Source of the DNA: Alteromonas sp. ASW11-130
GTDB lineage: Bacteria; Pseudomonadota; Gammaproteobacteria; Enterobacterales; Alteromonadaceae
Direction of reading: 5' to 3'
Assembly (NCBI RefSeq): GCF_026183735.1
Contig: NZ_JAPFRE010000035.1
Span: forward strand, 36,716 to 100,715
DNA length: 64,000 bases
Below, piece after piece: positions 19,629 to 29,909 of the stretch (its first letter is position 1; each line of letters starts with the position of its first letter). The notes below the pieces were generated by a model. The model had not been told where the DNA came from. It did no database searches and saw only the letters and a program-made list of their open reading frames with translations. Position numbers and translations under genes: made by a program.

Positions 19629-20121
19629 AGTCTTACGTTCCTTTTCCTTTCATTAATCGCGAGTACCTCCGCGCCGGTTAAAAATTGAGCATATCTTGTG
19701 CCATATTTCTATCCTACTGAAATGTAAGATTAAAAAAATTTAACAATTATCTTTAGATCACCCCTGTATAAAAAAGAGAAAGAGTGGTGTGTAAATAAGT
19801 CACTTACGTACCGGTCTCAAAGCTGAAACCTACGCGCCTTTGCACTTCTTGCTGCGAAAAACTTATTAACCATTGTGAAGCGAAGATCCCCGAAATAGGA
19901 TTGGTAAAGCATGGTTCCGAAAAGACTTTGCCCCGCTGATATTGTTAGACCATGTGACAGATTTATTACCGCAGATAATGGTGAAGCGATGGGGGGCGTC
20001 TTTGGTAAATGATGGGTAAGGTGGGCTTGTCTGTTACCGTTAGATAGCGCGTTTTTTCGCGGCCTGCCCATACAGTACTTATTCATTAACTACTCCTGCG
20101 ATACGACGTAGCGTTTTTTTC
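19629..20121. other. intergenic region upstream of the PEP-CTERM gene
   Basis: The promoter of the minus-strand PEP-CTERM gene should lie here. A minus-strand frame of 89 codons at 19817-20086 has no signature, and I do not call it a gene. Confidence 0.5.
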
Positions 20122-20351
20122 AGTCACGAACTTGACGAAGTAATAATTAAAGATGTCTTTTCTACCTCTGCGGCAGAAGAAACAGGCCTTAAAGCGGACG
20201 AAAAATACTAGCCATTGCTGGATGTAAAATGCCTGACTGGCGCGCTAGCAAAGCAATGAGATTGGTGAAACGGGCTCCTGGAGACGGCTTACCTTTGGTT
20301 ATTCAAGATAACCAGGAAAAACAAACCAATGTCATAATTCATGTGCGTTAG
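20122..20351 (+). pseudogene. PDZ-domain gene relic with frameshift
   Basis: Frame one reads DEVIIKDVFSTSAAEETGLKADEK up to a TAG near 20211. A single-base shift continues the same domain as ILAIAGCKMPDWRA, then APGDGLPLVIQDN, and ends VIIHVR and a TAG at 20349-20351. Joined, this is the pattern of a PDZ domain (gsaA..aGLk.gDkIlaI.G...pG..l). The upstream part is not recognisable, so this looks like the tail of a lost PDZ protein such as a protease. Confidence 0.5.
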
Positions 20352-20487
20352 GCGCCCTATTGTTACTCCTAAGCGTCAATAAGTATAATGCGTTCCAAGC
20401 ATCTAATAATGTACAGGGCTTTCAGCGACAACACACTAATCCACTTTAGCTAGATTCGAATATTAAATTAAGAGGTAGAACCTGCGT

Positions 20488-20805
20488 ATGTCACTCATCG
20501 TTAATACTCCACCGCCCCCTTACTACGCGGTCATCTTTACATCCCTTCAATCAGATAATCTGGAAGGCTATGTTGAAATGGCGAACAAAATGTTTGAACT
20601 GGCGCAACAGCAGGCGGGATTTTTAGGTATTGAGTCGGCGAGAGAAGAGGTTGGCGTAACGGTTTCTTATTGGTCAGATCTGGCTTCAATCAAGCGTTGG
20701 AAATCGCACTCGGAACATTTGCTCGCCCAACAACTTGGAAAGAAGTGTTGGTATACCGCGTACAAGACCCGCATTGCCAGGGTTGAACGGGATTATGGTG
20801 ATTAG
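20488..20805 (+). CDS. antibiotic biosynthesis monooxygenase (ABM) fold protein
   Basis: A 105-residue protein with the small alpha-beta barrel pattern of the ABM/dimeric ferredoxin-like family: YYAVIFTSLQSD at the N-terminus, MFELAQQQAGFLGIESAR in the middle and YWSDLASIKRWKSHSEH near the end. Members include heme-degrading and small monooxygenase-like proteins, and many have no known substrate. An AGAGGTAG site precedes the ATG. No partner gene is adjacent. Confidence 0.75.
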   Translation: MSLIVNTPPPPYYAVIFTSLQSDNLEGYVEMANKMFELAQQQAGFLGIESAREEVGVTVSYWSDLASIKRWKSHSEHLLAQQLGKKCWYTAYKTRIARVERDYGD

Positions 20806-21326
20806 CTCCTAACGCTTCGAATAAACCTGCCATAGAGTGAAGCTTGTTAAATTTTCGTTTGTCGGGGAACGCCATACCGCATTTAGAACAGTCTCGACTA
20901 TTACCGGAAACAAACCTATTTGTATCTTGTATTCGCGTAAAATTCGCTTCCCGACCCCTTCTATTTAAAACGTTGCAAACGTATTCATAGCGCTTCTGAT
21001 TCTTCGGAAAAAGCCTGTTCAGAATACTTAAGCTATTGAAAATAAAGGTTAATATGTATTGGTGACTATCAAGTCACCTAATTTGTAAAACTTTATGAAA
21101 GTAATTAACACTTGAGGATGTAAAGCTCTGGTTAATAGAATGTAAACCAAGCAATCGGGCCAATCTGCGTCTTCTTTCTAAGCTTAGCGAGCAATATTTG
21201 CTAGGTTAACAGGTGCATCGCCGTAAATTGCTGAACATATAAGAGTACTCGACCAGATGTTTTTGGGTTGGCGACTCCCGGTTTGTTGTAAATAACAAAT
21301 AATTGCAAAAGGCGTTGGTGATAATT
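20806..21326. other. intergenic region upstream of the amylase-pullulanase gene
   Basis: About 520 bp with no recognisable gene. It holds a LacI-type palindrome at 20970-20982 and presumably the promoter of the large starch-degrading gene. Confidence 0.55.
20970..20982. promoter_or_regulatory. candidate LacI-family operator
   Basis: ACGTT-GCA-AACGT is a perfect 5+5 inverted repeat around GCA. Sites of this kind, with a central GCAAACG, are typical for LacI-family sugar regulators. It lies 345 bp upstream of the starch-degrading gene. No regulator gene is in the window, and a 13-bp palindrome can occur by chance. Confidence 0.35.
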
Positions 21327-24300
21327 ATGCACAAGCTCAGTTCCCCCTCAATTATGTGGTTTATGCTACTTCTTTTATATGGTGTTGGCACGTCGCCAGC
21401 ACACGCGGAAATAGAAGATGAAGTATTCTACTTTGTTATTCCCGATCGTTTTGACAACAAAAAAAGGGCCAATGATACCGGCGGTATCCCTGGCGGCAAA
21501 CAGGAGCATGGATTTGATCCAACTGACAGTCGCTATTACCACGGAGGAGATTTAGCGGGATTGACCAAACAACTACTCTATATTAAGCGCTTAGGGGTGA
21601 CTTCCATTTGGATTAGTCCACCCTTTAAAAATAAACCCGTATCAGGTAATTCTGCCGCTTACCATGGTTACTGGGCGGTAGACTATACGCAGATTGACCC
21701 TCATTGGGGCTCGAATAAAGAGCTTCAAAAGTTCATTAAGCGAGCCCATCGGTACCGTATGAAGGTTTATTTTGATGTAGTAATTAATCATACCGCCGAC
21801 GTTATAAAATACGAGGAATGTCACACCGCTGAAGGTGATTTACTAGAGGGGTTGAGCCAATGCCCTTACCGTTCGATCGAAGCATCACTGGAAAATCCAT
21901 ATAGCCCGTTCATCCCAAATGGTGAAGAATCTATCAAATCACCAGCGTGGTTAAACGATACAGCTTATTACAATAATCAAGGTGATAGCACGTTCAGCGG
22001 GGAATCCTCGGTCTACGGCGACTTCTTAGGTCTGGATGATCTGGATACTGCAAATCCGGTGGTCGTTGAGGGCATGATAGCGCTTGCCAAACGGTGGATA
22101 TCTGAGTTTGATATAGACGGAATGCGGGTGGATACCGTTAAACATGTGGATATGTCGTTATGGCAGGAATGGGTACCGGCTGTACAGCAACACGCTGCCA
22201 GTTTAGGTAAATCTGAATTTTTCATATTTGGTGAAGTGTTCGATGGTTTCCCTGCTAATGCCGCTAAGTTCACTAAAGAAGGGAAGTTTCCATCGGTGCT
22301 TGATTTTGCCATGTATTACGCAATTAAGGACATGGTGGCCGATAGCCAAGGCACTGATCGCATGGCATGGGTGTTGTCCCAAGATGATCACTACACTGAT
22401 GCAGACAGTGATGCCAATCAGTTGATGACTTTTGTAAGTAACCACGATGTAGGCAGAATTGGCCACTTTATCGAGTCTATCCCTGGCCGTAGCGAAGAAG
22501 AAAAATTGGCACGGGCTAAACTTGCACAATCCATGTTGTATTTCACCCGTGGGGTGCCGGTTATGTATTACGGTGACGAACAGGGCTTTACCGGCGATGG
22601 AGGTGATGCAGAAGCCCGAGAAGATATGTTTGCCTCTCAGGTAGCTGAGTATAACGATAACAATCTGATCGGCACTGATGCTACTACCGCTGATCGTAAT
22701 TTTGACGCTCGACACCCTATTTTCCGCCACATAAGGCACCTTAGTCTTATTCGTCGAGCTTTCCCTGGGCTTCGTAACGGATTCCCTATCGTTCACCATA
22801 GCCAGGCTACACCAGGCATTTTCGCGATGTCACGAATTGATCCGCAATCGCATAAAGAAATGCTTGTATTATTTAATACCAGTACGACGACCCAAGAGGT
22901 TGAATTAGATGTAATGGCCGACACGTACTATGAAGCCTTTCCACGCATACGATTTGGTCGTAGTGACGATGTTTACCCAGACGATAGTAAGTTACGTATC
23001 AGTCTTGCCCCACTATCGACGAAAGTTTTCGCTTCACGCAACGCTTTACCGCTTCCATCGACCGTACCCGAAATCAGTTTTAGCTCCTTGGTTGAAGGAG
23101 ATAAGGTGTCAGGGTTAGTTGAGGTTGCAACATTACTTTCTGGCAGCGACATCGATGCCTCGCCATTGCATCGAGTGCATTTCGAAGTAAGTGTGAATGG
23201 TGGTGAATTCACCTCGCTGGGCACAGACTACAACGCTGACTATCGCGTGTTCTTCAATACTGCTAATTACGCTGATGGTACTTCTTTTGTGTTTAGGGCG
23301 ACTGTCGATAATTATGGTCAACAGCGTAATAGTACTCAGGTACAAGTAGAGAAAGGACGCCAGCCAGGGCTACAGATTTATTTTAAAAAACCAGAAGGGT
23401 GGAATGCGCCCAATATCTACTGGTGGAACGCTGATCCGCAACCCGGTGTAGATTGGCCAGGCACGGCAATGATGCATATAGCCGGTAACTGGTACTCGTT
23501 CCAGTTCGAAGAAGGCGTTTCCCGTGCCAACCTAATATTTAATGATGGCAGCACTCAAACCAGCGACTTGTATCGCGAAGATAACGGTTGTTATGCCGAT
23601 GGGCAATGGACAGATAGTTGCATCCTTCCTGGGCTGACCGTACGTTTCGAGAAACCTCAACATTGGGGTGACAATGTTAATATTTATTGGTTCAACACAC
23701 CCGGCCAAGATGATGCTATTTGGCCCGGCGTGCCCATGACGCTGTTGGATAATGGATTTTATGAATTCCAGTTTGATGCGGATGTTCGAATGGCTAATCT
23801 GGTTTTCAATGATGGCGCTGGCAACCAATCTTCTGATTTATATCGACAAGGAGACGGCTGTTATCAAGAAGAGCAATGGCGAGATATGTGTGACGTTGAC
23901 ACCAATGAAAAGCTTGGCATGACGGTATATTTTCGTCGTCCGCTTGACTGGAACGTACCCAATATCCATTACTGGTACCCAGATGGAGGCACCAGTTGGC
24001 CTGGTGAAGAAATGGATGCTATGGGGGATGATTGGTATAAGCTTCAGTTACCTGAAGGTGTGACCGCCGCCAATATGGTTATTAACGATAAGACAGACGG
24101 AACTAACGGCCACCAAACAGCCGATCTTTATCGTGAAGGCGATGGTTGCTATGACTTAACTACGGACACATGGTCTGCCACCTGTGGCATTCCAGGTTAT
24201 AACGTTTACTTTAAAAAGCCACAATCCTGGTCTTCTGCCAATGCCTATTTTTGGAATACCGAGCCGGTTAATGCTGGTAACGTATCCTGGCCTGGCGAAG

Positions 24301-27300
24301 CGATGACGATGCTCGACGACACGTGGTATACCTATCAGTTACCTAACGGCGTACGAGGCTCCAACATTATTTTTAATAATGGCGGCGCCCCACAGACAGC
24401 TGACCTTTACCGTTACGGGGACGGATGTTATACGCTTGATAGCGGGTGGACAGATGGATGCGACTTACCACCAGAACCAATCACGGTTTACTTCTATAAA
24501 CCCGCAGGTTGGGGCGATGACGTTAATATCTATTTCTGGAATACGGACGGTAGCCCTTCTTGGCCAGGAGTTCCTATGCAATCTATGGGGGACAACTGGT
24601 TTAGCTTCACGTTTAATGCTGATGCGGGCCAACCTAACCTGATTTTTAATGACGGACAGGGGAACCAAACGCAAGATTTGTTAAATGTTGTAGGGGGATG
24701 TTACGGAGAGTTTGGTGACTTTTGGCGCAAGTCGTGTTTATTGCCCAACACCCGCGATATTGAAATACAAAATCGTGCCGCCCACTGGTTAAGCCGCGAT
24801 GTAATAGCGTGGCAGCTAGCTGATAGCCGAGCAACTCAGTTCCGTTTGTATCACGCCAGTAATGCCACTATTAAAGTTGAAGACGGTCAAGTGACAGGAG
24901 CAGATGGCTATGTGAATCTTCAATTTATGCGAAACTTACCGGCCAATCTGCAAGACCAAAGCCCACATCTTGCCGCGTGGAACGGGTTCGCGCTTGATGG
25001 GAGTAATGCCGAAGCATTAATTAAAACCCAACTTGTAGTGGTTGCAATGGATGATGCGAATAATTTAATGCAGGCAACACGCGTACAGATAGCCAGAGTG
25101 CTGGACGATCTATACGATTATAAAGGTGCGCTAGGTGTTAATTATTCCAGCGGCGTTCCCACCATTAGCTTGTGGGCACCCACTGCCCAAAGTGTCGAAC
25201 TGGTACGCTATGATGCGCTGGGAAATGAAGTAGGTCGAAGCGCACCTACGTCTTCAGAACAAGGTGCTTATCACTTTGCGGGCCGCGCAGACTGGGATAA
25301 GCAATATTACCGCTTTGCGCTGACCGTTTATCACCCGCTAAGCGACCATATTGAATCCTATGAAGTGACCGATCCTTATTCAGTCAGCTTGTCTCAAAAC
25401 AGCCGATTTAGTCAAATTCTGGATATTAGTAATGATCCTGCTTTAATGCCGGATGGCTGGCAAAGCCTCACCAAATCTTTACCAGAGTTTCAAGACATCT
25501 CGTTATATGAAGGACATATCCGAGATTTTAGCCAGAACGATAGCAGCGTGCCAGAAGCTTTACGCGGTAAGTATATGGCTTTCACACTAAACGGCGTGGA
25601 CGGCGCGCCACTATCGAATGGCATGGCGCATTTACGCGCATTGCAACAGGCAGGGTTGACGCATTTCCACCTATTACCTGTATTTGATATTTCATCTATA
25701 AATGAAGATCCCGCTGAGCAAATAGATGTCTCAGATTCGTTCGCAGACTTATGTGCGATTAGTCAGGTACACGCGGTACAGTCCCGCTGCAGTACGCATG
25801 GTGATATGCCGATTGATGCAGTATTAACTGAACTGACTGAAAGTGATAACGCCACCGCTGAAGTGCAAGCGATTGTGACAGAAATGGTAAACCGGGATAG
25901 CTTTAATTGGGGTTATGATCCGTTTCATTTCAATGCACCGGAGGGTAGCTACGCGAGTTCTCCAAACGGGGCGACACGCATTCTGGAATTCCGTGAAATG
26001 GTTAAAGCATTGGATGAAATAGGCCTGAATATGGTGATGGATGTGGTATATAACCATACGTCAGCATCGGGTTTGTGGGACAACGCGGTGCTGGATAAGG
26101 TAGTTCCGGGATACTATCATCGTCTTAACCCCATTTCCGGGGCTGTTGAAAACAGTACCTGCTGCGACAATACTGCTACCGAGCATAAAATGATGGAGCG
26201 CTTGATGGTGGACAGCCTGGTGTTATGGGCGCGGGAGTTTAAGATAGATTCCTTCCGTTTTGATTTGATGGGGCATATCCCTAAATCAGCTATGGTGGCG
26301 GCGCAAACGGCACTATCACAATTGACCCTGGCAGACGATGGCGTCGATGGCAGCAACATATATTTATATGGGGAAGGATGGAATTTTGGTGAAGTTGCTA
26401 ATGATCAGCGCTTTGAACAAGCCACCCAGTTTAATATGGCAGGAACGGGCATTGCGACCTTTAATGACCGTATCCGTTCCGCCATTCGTGGCGGTAATTT
26501 TACCGATTCGGGTCGTAGCCAAGGCTGGACAAGCGGTAACGAGCTCTTCCCTAATGGCTACGTAACGGGCGGCAGTTTAGCGGATCAGGCCGATCGGATC
26601 AGGATTGGGCTAGCGGGTAATCTGCAAACATTTCCATTCGTCGATCACAGTGGTTCGTTAAATACAGGGATGGGCTATGCTGGAGTAGGTTATACGCTTG
26701 ATCCACAAGAATCAGTTAATTATGTCGATAAGCACGACAATGAAACCTTATGGGATAACACGCAGGCAAAATTGCCCAGCAGCATGAGCGCCGAGGATCG
26801 CGTAAGAGTGCATATGTTAAGTAATGCGCTAATCAATTACGGGCAAGGAGTTCCTTTTTATCAAATGGGAACGGATTTGTTGCGCAGTAAATCGCTTGAT
26901 AGAAATTCTTATAATTCGGGTGATTGGTTTAATGCTATAGATTTCACCGCTACGGACAATAACTGGGCAAAAGGGTTACCACCAGCTCAGGATAACGAGA
27001 CGCGTTGGGAGACGATGGCCGATATTTTGGATAACGGGAATATTGAGGTGACTTCAGCTCATATTGGGCTGGCACACAATACCTTCAAAGACCAGCTAAG
27101 GGTGCGTTACTCCTCACCTTTATTTCGTTTAAATGATGCGCCACAGGTTATCCAGCGGGTAAGCTTTGGCAACACCGGACCTAACCAAATTCCCGGCCTA
27201 ATTGCAATGGCTATAAGCGACGGTATATGTGCAGGTGCAGATCTGGACCCAAATTATGATGGGGCACTCATTTTGTTTAATGCGGATGATAATGAGCTTA

Positions 27301-27587
27301 CCTTCGAAGGGGAAGGCATGACCGATATGTCTTTACACCCAGTGCTGACGAATGGTGTAGATGAGGTAGTCAAACAGGCTTCTACATTTGGCTCACGCTT
27401 TATCGTTCCGGCTCATACCGCAGCCGTATTCGTTAAGACGCAAGTAGGATCTCAAGGGGAATTCCCTTGTAACGAAGCTGCTCAAAATGAAAATCGGCCA
27501 GAATCAACGATTGACTTTAAAAGCCAACAGGCCGATAAGAAGTCAATGTTTACGTTAAAGGCAGAGCAGCAGCGACAACTGCGATGA
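21327..27587 (+). CDS. secreted alpha-amylase/pullulanase fusion with five starch-binding-like repeats
   Basis: This 2086-residue secreted protein has two complete GH13 enzymes. Residues 1-28 are a signal peptide ending AHA. About 29-578 is an alpha-amylase-type domain with catalytic residues Asp269, Glu303 and Asp374. About 580-676 is an Ig-like spacer. About 680-1140 has five repeats of roughly 90 residues beginning near 681, 770, 865, 957 and 1051, each with a YFxKPxxW start, a WPG motif and an (I/V)FND motif, like CBM26 starch-binding modules. About 1141-2086 is a pullulanase-type domain (LWAPTAQSVEL, WGYDPFHFN) with Asp1646, Glu1683 and Asp1804. It should cut both alpha-1,4 and alpha-1,6 bonds in starch or pullulan. 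The ATG at 21327 is preferred over the upstream non-ATG opening at 21303. Confidence 0.93.
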   Translation: MHKLSSPSIMWFMLLLLYGVGTSPAHAEIEDEVFYFVIPDRFDNKKRANDTGGIPGGKQEHGFDPTDSRYYHGGDLAGLTKQLLYIKRLGVTSIWISPPFKNKPVSGNSAAYHGYWAVDYTQIDPHWGSNKELQKFIKRAHRYRMKVYFDVVINHTADVIKYEECHTAEGDLLEGLSQCPYRSIEASLENPYSPFIPNGEESIKSPAWLNDTAYYNNQGDSTFSGESSVYGDFLGLDDLDTANPVVVEGMIALAKRWISEFDIDGMRVDTVKHVDMSLWQEWVPAVQQHAASLGKSEFFIFGEVFDGFPANAAKFTKEGKFPSVLDFAMYYAIKDMVADSQGTDRMAWVLSQDDHYTDADSDANQLMTFVSNHDVGRIGHFIESIPGRSEEEKLARAKLAQSMLYFTRGVPVMYYGDEQGFTGDGGDAEAREDMFASQVAEYNDNNLIGTDATTADRNFDARHPIFRHIRHLSLIRRAFPGLRNGFPIVHHSQATPGIFAMSRIDPQSHKEMLVLFNTSTTTQEVELDVMADTYYEAFPRIRFGRSDDVYPDDSKLRISLAPLSTKVFASRNALPLPSTVPEISFSSLVEGDKVSGLVEVATLLSGSDIDASPLHRVHFEVSVNGGEFTSLGTDYNADYRVFFNTANYADGTSFVFRATVDNYGQQRNSTQVQVEKGRQPGLQIYFKKPEGWNAPNIYWWNADPQPGVDWPGTAMMHIAGNWYSFQFEEGVSRANLIFNDGSTQTSDLYREDNGCYADGQWTDSCILPGLTVRFEKPQHWGDNVNIYWFNTPGQDDAIWPGVPMTLLDNGFYEFQFDADVRMANLVFNDGAGNQSSDLYRQGDGCYQEEQWRDMCDVDTNEKLGMTVYFRRPLDWNVPNIHYWYPDGGTSWPGEEMDAMGDDWYKLQLPEGVTAANMVINDKTDGTNGHQTADLYREGDGCYDLTTDTWSATCGIPGYNVYFKKPQSWSSANAYFWNTEPVNAGNVSWPGEAMTMLDDTWYTYQLPNGVRGSNIIFNNGGAPQTADLYRYGDGCYTLDSGWTDGCDLPPEPITVYFYKPAGWGDDVNIYFWNTDGSPSWPGVPMQSMGDNWFSFTFNADAGQPNLIFNDGQGNQTQDLLNVVGGCYGEFGDFWRKSCLLPNTRDIEIQNRAAHWLSRDVIAWQLADSRATQFRLYHASNATIKVEDGQVTGADGYVNLQFMRNLPANLQDQSPHLAAWNGFALDGSNAEALIKTQLVVVAMDDANNLMQATRVQIARVLDDLYDYKGALGVNYSSGVPTISLWAPTAQSVELVRYDALGNEVGRSAPTSSEQGAYHFAGRADWDKQYYRFALTVYHPLSDHIESYEVTDPYSVSLSQNSRFSQILDISNDPALMPDGWQSLTKSLPEFQDISLYEGHIRDFSQNDSSVPEALRGKYMAFTLNGVDGAPLSNGMAHLRALQQAGLTHFHLLPVFDISSINEDPAEQIDVSDSFADLCAISQVHAVQSRCSTHGDMPIDAVLTELTESDNATAEVQAIVTEMVNRDSFNWGYDPFHFNAPEGSYASSPNGATRILEFREMVKALDEIGLNMVMDVVYNHTSASGLWDNAVLDKVVPGYYHRLNPISGAVENSTCCDNTATEHKMMERLMVDSLVLWAREFKIDSFRFDLMGHIPKSAMVAAQTALSQLTLADDGVDGSNIYLYGEGWNFGEVANDQRFEQATQFNMAGTGIATFNDRIRSAIRGGNFTDSGRSQGWTSGNELFPNGYVTGGSLADQADRIRIGLAGNLQTFPFVDHSGSLNTGMGYAGVGYTLDPQESVNYVDKHDNETLWDNTQAKLPSSMSAEDRVRVHMLSNALINYGQGVPFYQMGTDLLRSKSLDRNSYNSGDWFNAIDFTATDNNWAKGLPPAQDNETRWETMADILDNGNIEVTSAHIGLAHNTFKDQLRVRYSSPLFRLNDAPQVIQRVSFGNTGPNQIPGLIAMAISDGICAGADLDPNYDGALILFNADDNELTFEGEGMTDMSLHPVLTNGVDEVVKQASTFGSRFIVPAHTAAVFVKTQVGSQGEFPCNEAAQNENRPESTIDFKSQQADKKSMFTLKAEQQRQLR

Positions 27588-28165
27588 AGCTGGAATGGCA
27601 ATAATGCGTGCTCACGCAGCACGCGATTACCAATTTTAGATAGGACAATTTTCGGCGGTTTAGCGGGGATGATCCGAACGAACTTTAAAAAGTTTACCAG
27701 CAGCGTTTGCCACACTGAAGGAAGAGTGAAAACGCATCGACACCATGTTACAGGGCATTGAAACGACCATAACCAATGAACACTGGGCTTCGATTAGATT
27801 CCTTATTTATCCAAGTTGACCGTCCATTATGGCGAACTGAAATAATAATTGTGGCACGCTGACTGAAGTGAACCGGGTACTTTACCACGTTTACCTGTGT
27901 ATTATAAATAGCATGAACATGGGTCTGATAGTGTTCATTTATAGTGTTGAAAAGCTGAAGATATCGATACTACGAATAGGCCATGCTTACCATTGAATTT
28001 ATGATAAGGGGCTAGGGTCAGCTGCCACTTGCCACTTAGCGCTTCGGCTAATGGTATAACGATCAAATAGGCAAGTTACATCAAAACCGTGAAGCTTGTG
28101 TCGATTATGTTAGTAGCGCACACACCACCACCCCATCGTCAGTAAATGCGGACACTAAAACTATT
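27588..28165. other. intergenic region after the amylase-pullulanase gene
   Basis: No gene is visible. There is a hairpin GCGTGCT/AGCACGC (27606-27612, 27618-27624) with a weak T-tract, which could end the large transcript, and an inverted repeat ATGAACA/TGTTCAT (27913-27919, 27932-27938). Confidence 0.5.
28024..28037. repeat. period-7 direct repeat (GCCACTT x2), variant of the heptamer family
   Basis: Two exact copies of GCCACTT. On the minus strand the unit is AAGTGGC, differing at one position from the AAGTRAN consensus. With only two copies the match could be chance. Confidence 0.45.
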
Positions 28166-28199
28166 AAAAAGCAGCCCTGGCTGCACCAGCGCTGCTTTT
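28166..28199 (-). terminator. Rho-independent terminator of the amidohydrolase gene
   Basis: AAAAGCAGC (28167-28175) pairs with GCTGCTTTT (28191-28199). After one C-C mismatch the stem continues as CTGG/CCAG around a CTGCA loop. T-runs flank both sides. It lies about 70 bp beyond the minus-strand stop and could also stop plus-strand transcripts. Confidence 0.8.
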
Positions 28200-28270
28200 A
28201 GCTGCTATACCAACTGTACGCAACCTGAAACAAGATGCTGTTATCTCAGACTAAAACAGACATACTTCGA

Positions 28271-29905
28271 CTACTCCGCGCGATAAACCTGGTTTCCATC
28301 AATCCACGTAGCAAGCACCTTGGTTTTCCAGATATCGGTTGCTGGTATGGTGAAAATATCGCTATCGACAAAAATAAAATCTGCTCTTTTGCCAGGGGTG
28401 AGAGTGCCAATTTCTTCTTCCATATGGGCGGCATAAGCCGCATCTAAGGTGAAGCCTTTAAATGCTTGTTTGACCGTTAGTGCCTCTTCAGGATACCAAC
28501 CTTTTACTGGTTGATTGTCTCTATCTTGTCTTGTTACCGCAGCGTGAATACCATAAAACGGATTCGCTAACTCAACCGGGAAGTCTGAGCCAAGGGGGAC
28601 TTTTACCCCAGACTTTAACAGTGTTTGCCATGCGTATGCACCTTTAATTCGGTCTTTTCCAACCCTGTCTTCTGCCATGTTCTTATCGCTGGTAGCATGG
28701 GTTGGTTGCATAGAAGGTAATACACTAAGCTGGGCGAATCGGGGCAAATCTTTACTGGCTATTACTTGGGCATGTTCAATACGGTTTCGTAGATCTCTTC
28801 CGCCTATATCATTGAATGTGCGCTCAAATTGGTCGAGCGCTAACCTATTAGCTTTATCGCCGATAGCGTGATAATTGAGTTGAAAGCCTGCATTGATGAC
28901 TTTATTAAACAGTCTTGGCATTTCGTTCTGAGCGGTCAGCAATAATCCGTGCTGATGCTTGGCATCACTGTAAGGTTTCAATAATGCCGCACCTCGACTA
29001 CCCAAGGCGCCGTCACCATAAGCTTTGACGCTACGTATAACCAACATACCGTCTGGATCGATTATTTTTCCCCTTTCCAGTATATGATCAAGTTGAGGAT
29101 CGGTTGCACTCACCATGGCATAAATTCGTAAAGGTAAATCGTGTTCAACGGCTTTGGCTAAGTAAAACGTATAGGTACTGTGCCCAATACCTGCATCGTG
29201 CATACTGGTTATACCTAGGCTTACCAAATGCTTACCTGCGGCACGTAATTGCGCATTCATTACGGGCGCGGACTCACCTGGCATATGTTTTTCAACTAAA
29301 TCCATCGCTTTATCAATCAATACCCCTGTCGCGTTCCCTTGTGCATCGCGAATAATTTCACCGCCTATTGGATCTTGTGTTGATTTGGTAATACCTGCAA
29401 TTTCCATAGCTTTGCTGTTGGCCCAGCCCGCATGGCCATCAACACGCGTAAGCCAAATAGGCTTATTAATATTTAGTTCATCTAAGGATGCCTTAGTTGG
29501 GAAGGCTCGGTCTGACCACAACTCCTGATTCCAGCCACGCCCAGTGATCCAGTTAAGGTCGGCTTTTCCCAATGCGTATTCTGAAACATTTTTTGCAGCC
29601 TCTTTTTCACTGGTTGCATTACGTAAATCAACCTTTAATAAATTATCCCCCAGCCCCAAAAGATGACCATGGGCGTCAATCAACCCTGGCATCATGATGT
29701 GACCTTTACCATCTATTACCTCTTCGGCATCGGGCTGGTGCGGATCTAGTGCTTTTACTTTACCTTGATCAAATAAAAGGGAAGAGAAGGTTATTAACTT
29801 ACCCGAGTCATCCAACGTATAGCCTTTTACGTTTGTGACTAATGTTGATGCATTTACGGTAAAACCAGTCATAATCATCATTAGACATATTAATTTTTGT
29901 CGCAT
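28271..29905 (-). CDS. exported amidohydrolase, YtcJ-like (amidohydrolase family 3)
   Basis: A 544-residue protein with a signal peptide (about 1-19, ending VNAS). The amidohydrolase metal site GLIDAHGH is near residue 75, YHAIGD lies in the centre and GSDFPVE near the end. Family members remove acyl groups from N-acylated or cyclic amide compounds, but the substrate cannot be told from sequence. It starts only 4 bp after the upstream PLP-dependent dehydratase gene, so the two are an operon. A strong terminator follows. Confidence 0.88.
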   Translation of the reverse strand: MRQKLICLMMIMTGFTVNASTLVTNVKGYTLDDSGKLITFSSLLFDQGKVKALDPHQPDAEEVIDGKGHIMMPGLIDAHGHLLGLGDNLLKVDLRNATSEKEAAKNVSEYALGKADLNWITGRGWNQELWSDRAFPTKASLDELNINKPIWLTRVDGHAGWANSKAMEIAGITKSTQDPIGGEIIRDAQGNATGVLIDKAMDLVEKHMPGESAPVMNAQLRAAGKHLVSLGITSMHDAGIGHSTYTFYLAKAVEHDLPLRIYAMVSATDPQLDHILERGKIIDPDGMLVIRSVKAYGDGALGSRGAALLKPYSDAKHQHGLLLTAQNEMPRLFNKVINAGFQLNYHAIGDKANRLALDQFERTFNDIGGRDLRNRIEHAQVIASKDLPRFAQLSVLPSMQPTHATSDKNMAEDRVGKDRIKGAYAWQTLLKSGVKVPLGSDFPVELANPFYGIHAAVTRQDRDNQPVKGWYPEEALTVKQAFKGFTLDAAYAAHMEEEIGTLTPGKRADFIFVDSDIFTIPATDIWKTKVLATWIDGNQVYRAE

Positions 29906-29909
29906 AACC

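Noticed and set aside
19817..20086. 89-codon open frame on the minus strand
   Set aside because: No recognisable domain and no ribosome-binding site; it sits in a region with gene relics.
22203..22799. 198-codon open frame on the minus strand
   Set aside because: It lies opposite the catalytic part of the alpha-amylase domain, which is clearly coding on the plus strand.
27482..27715. 77-codon minus-strand frame at the end of the amylase-pullulanase gene
   Set aside because: Half of it is opposite a sure coding region, and the rest has no signature.
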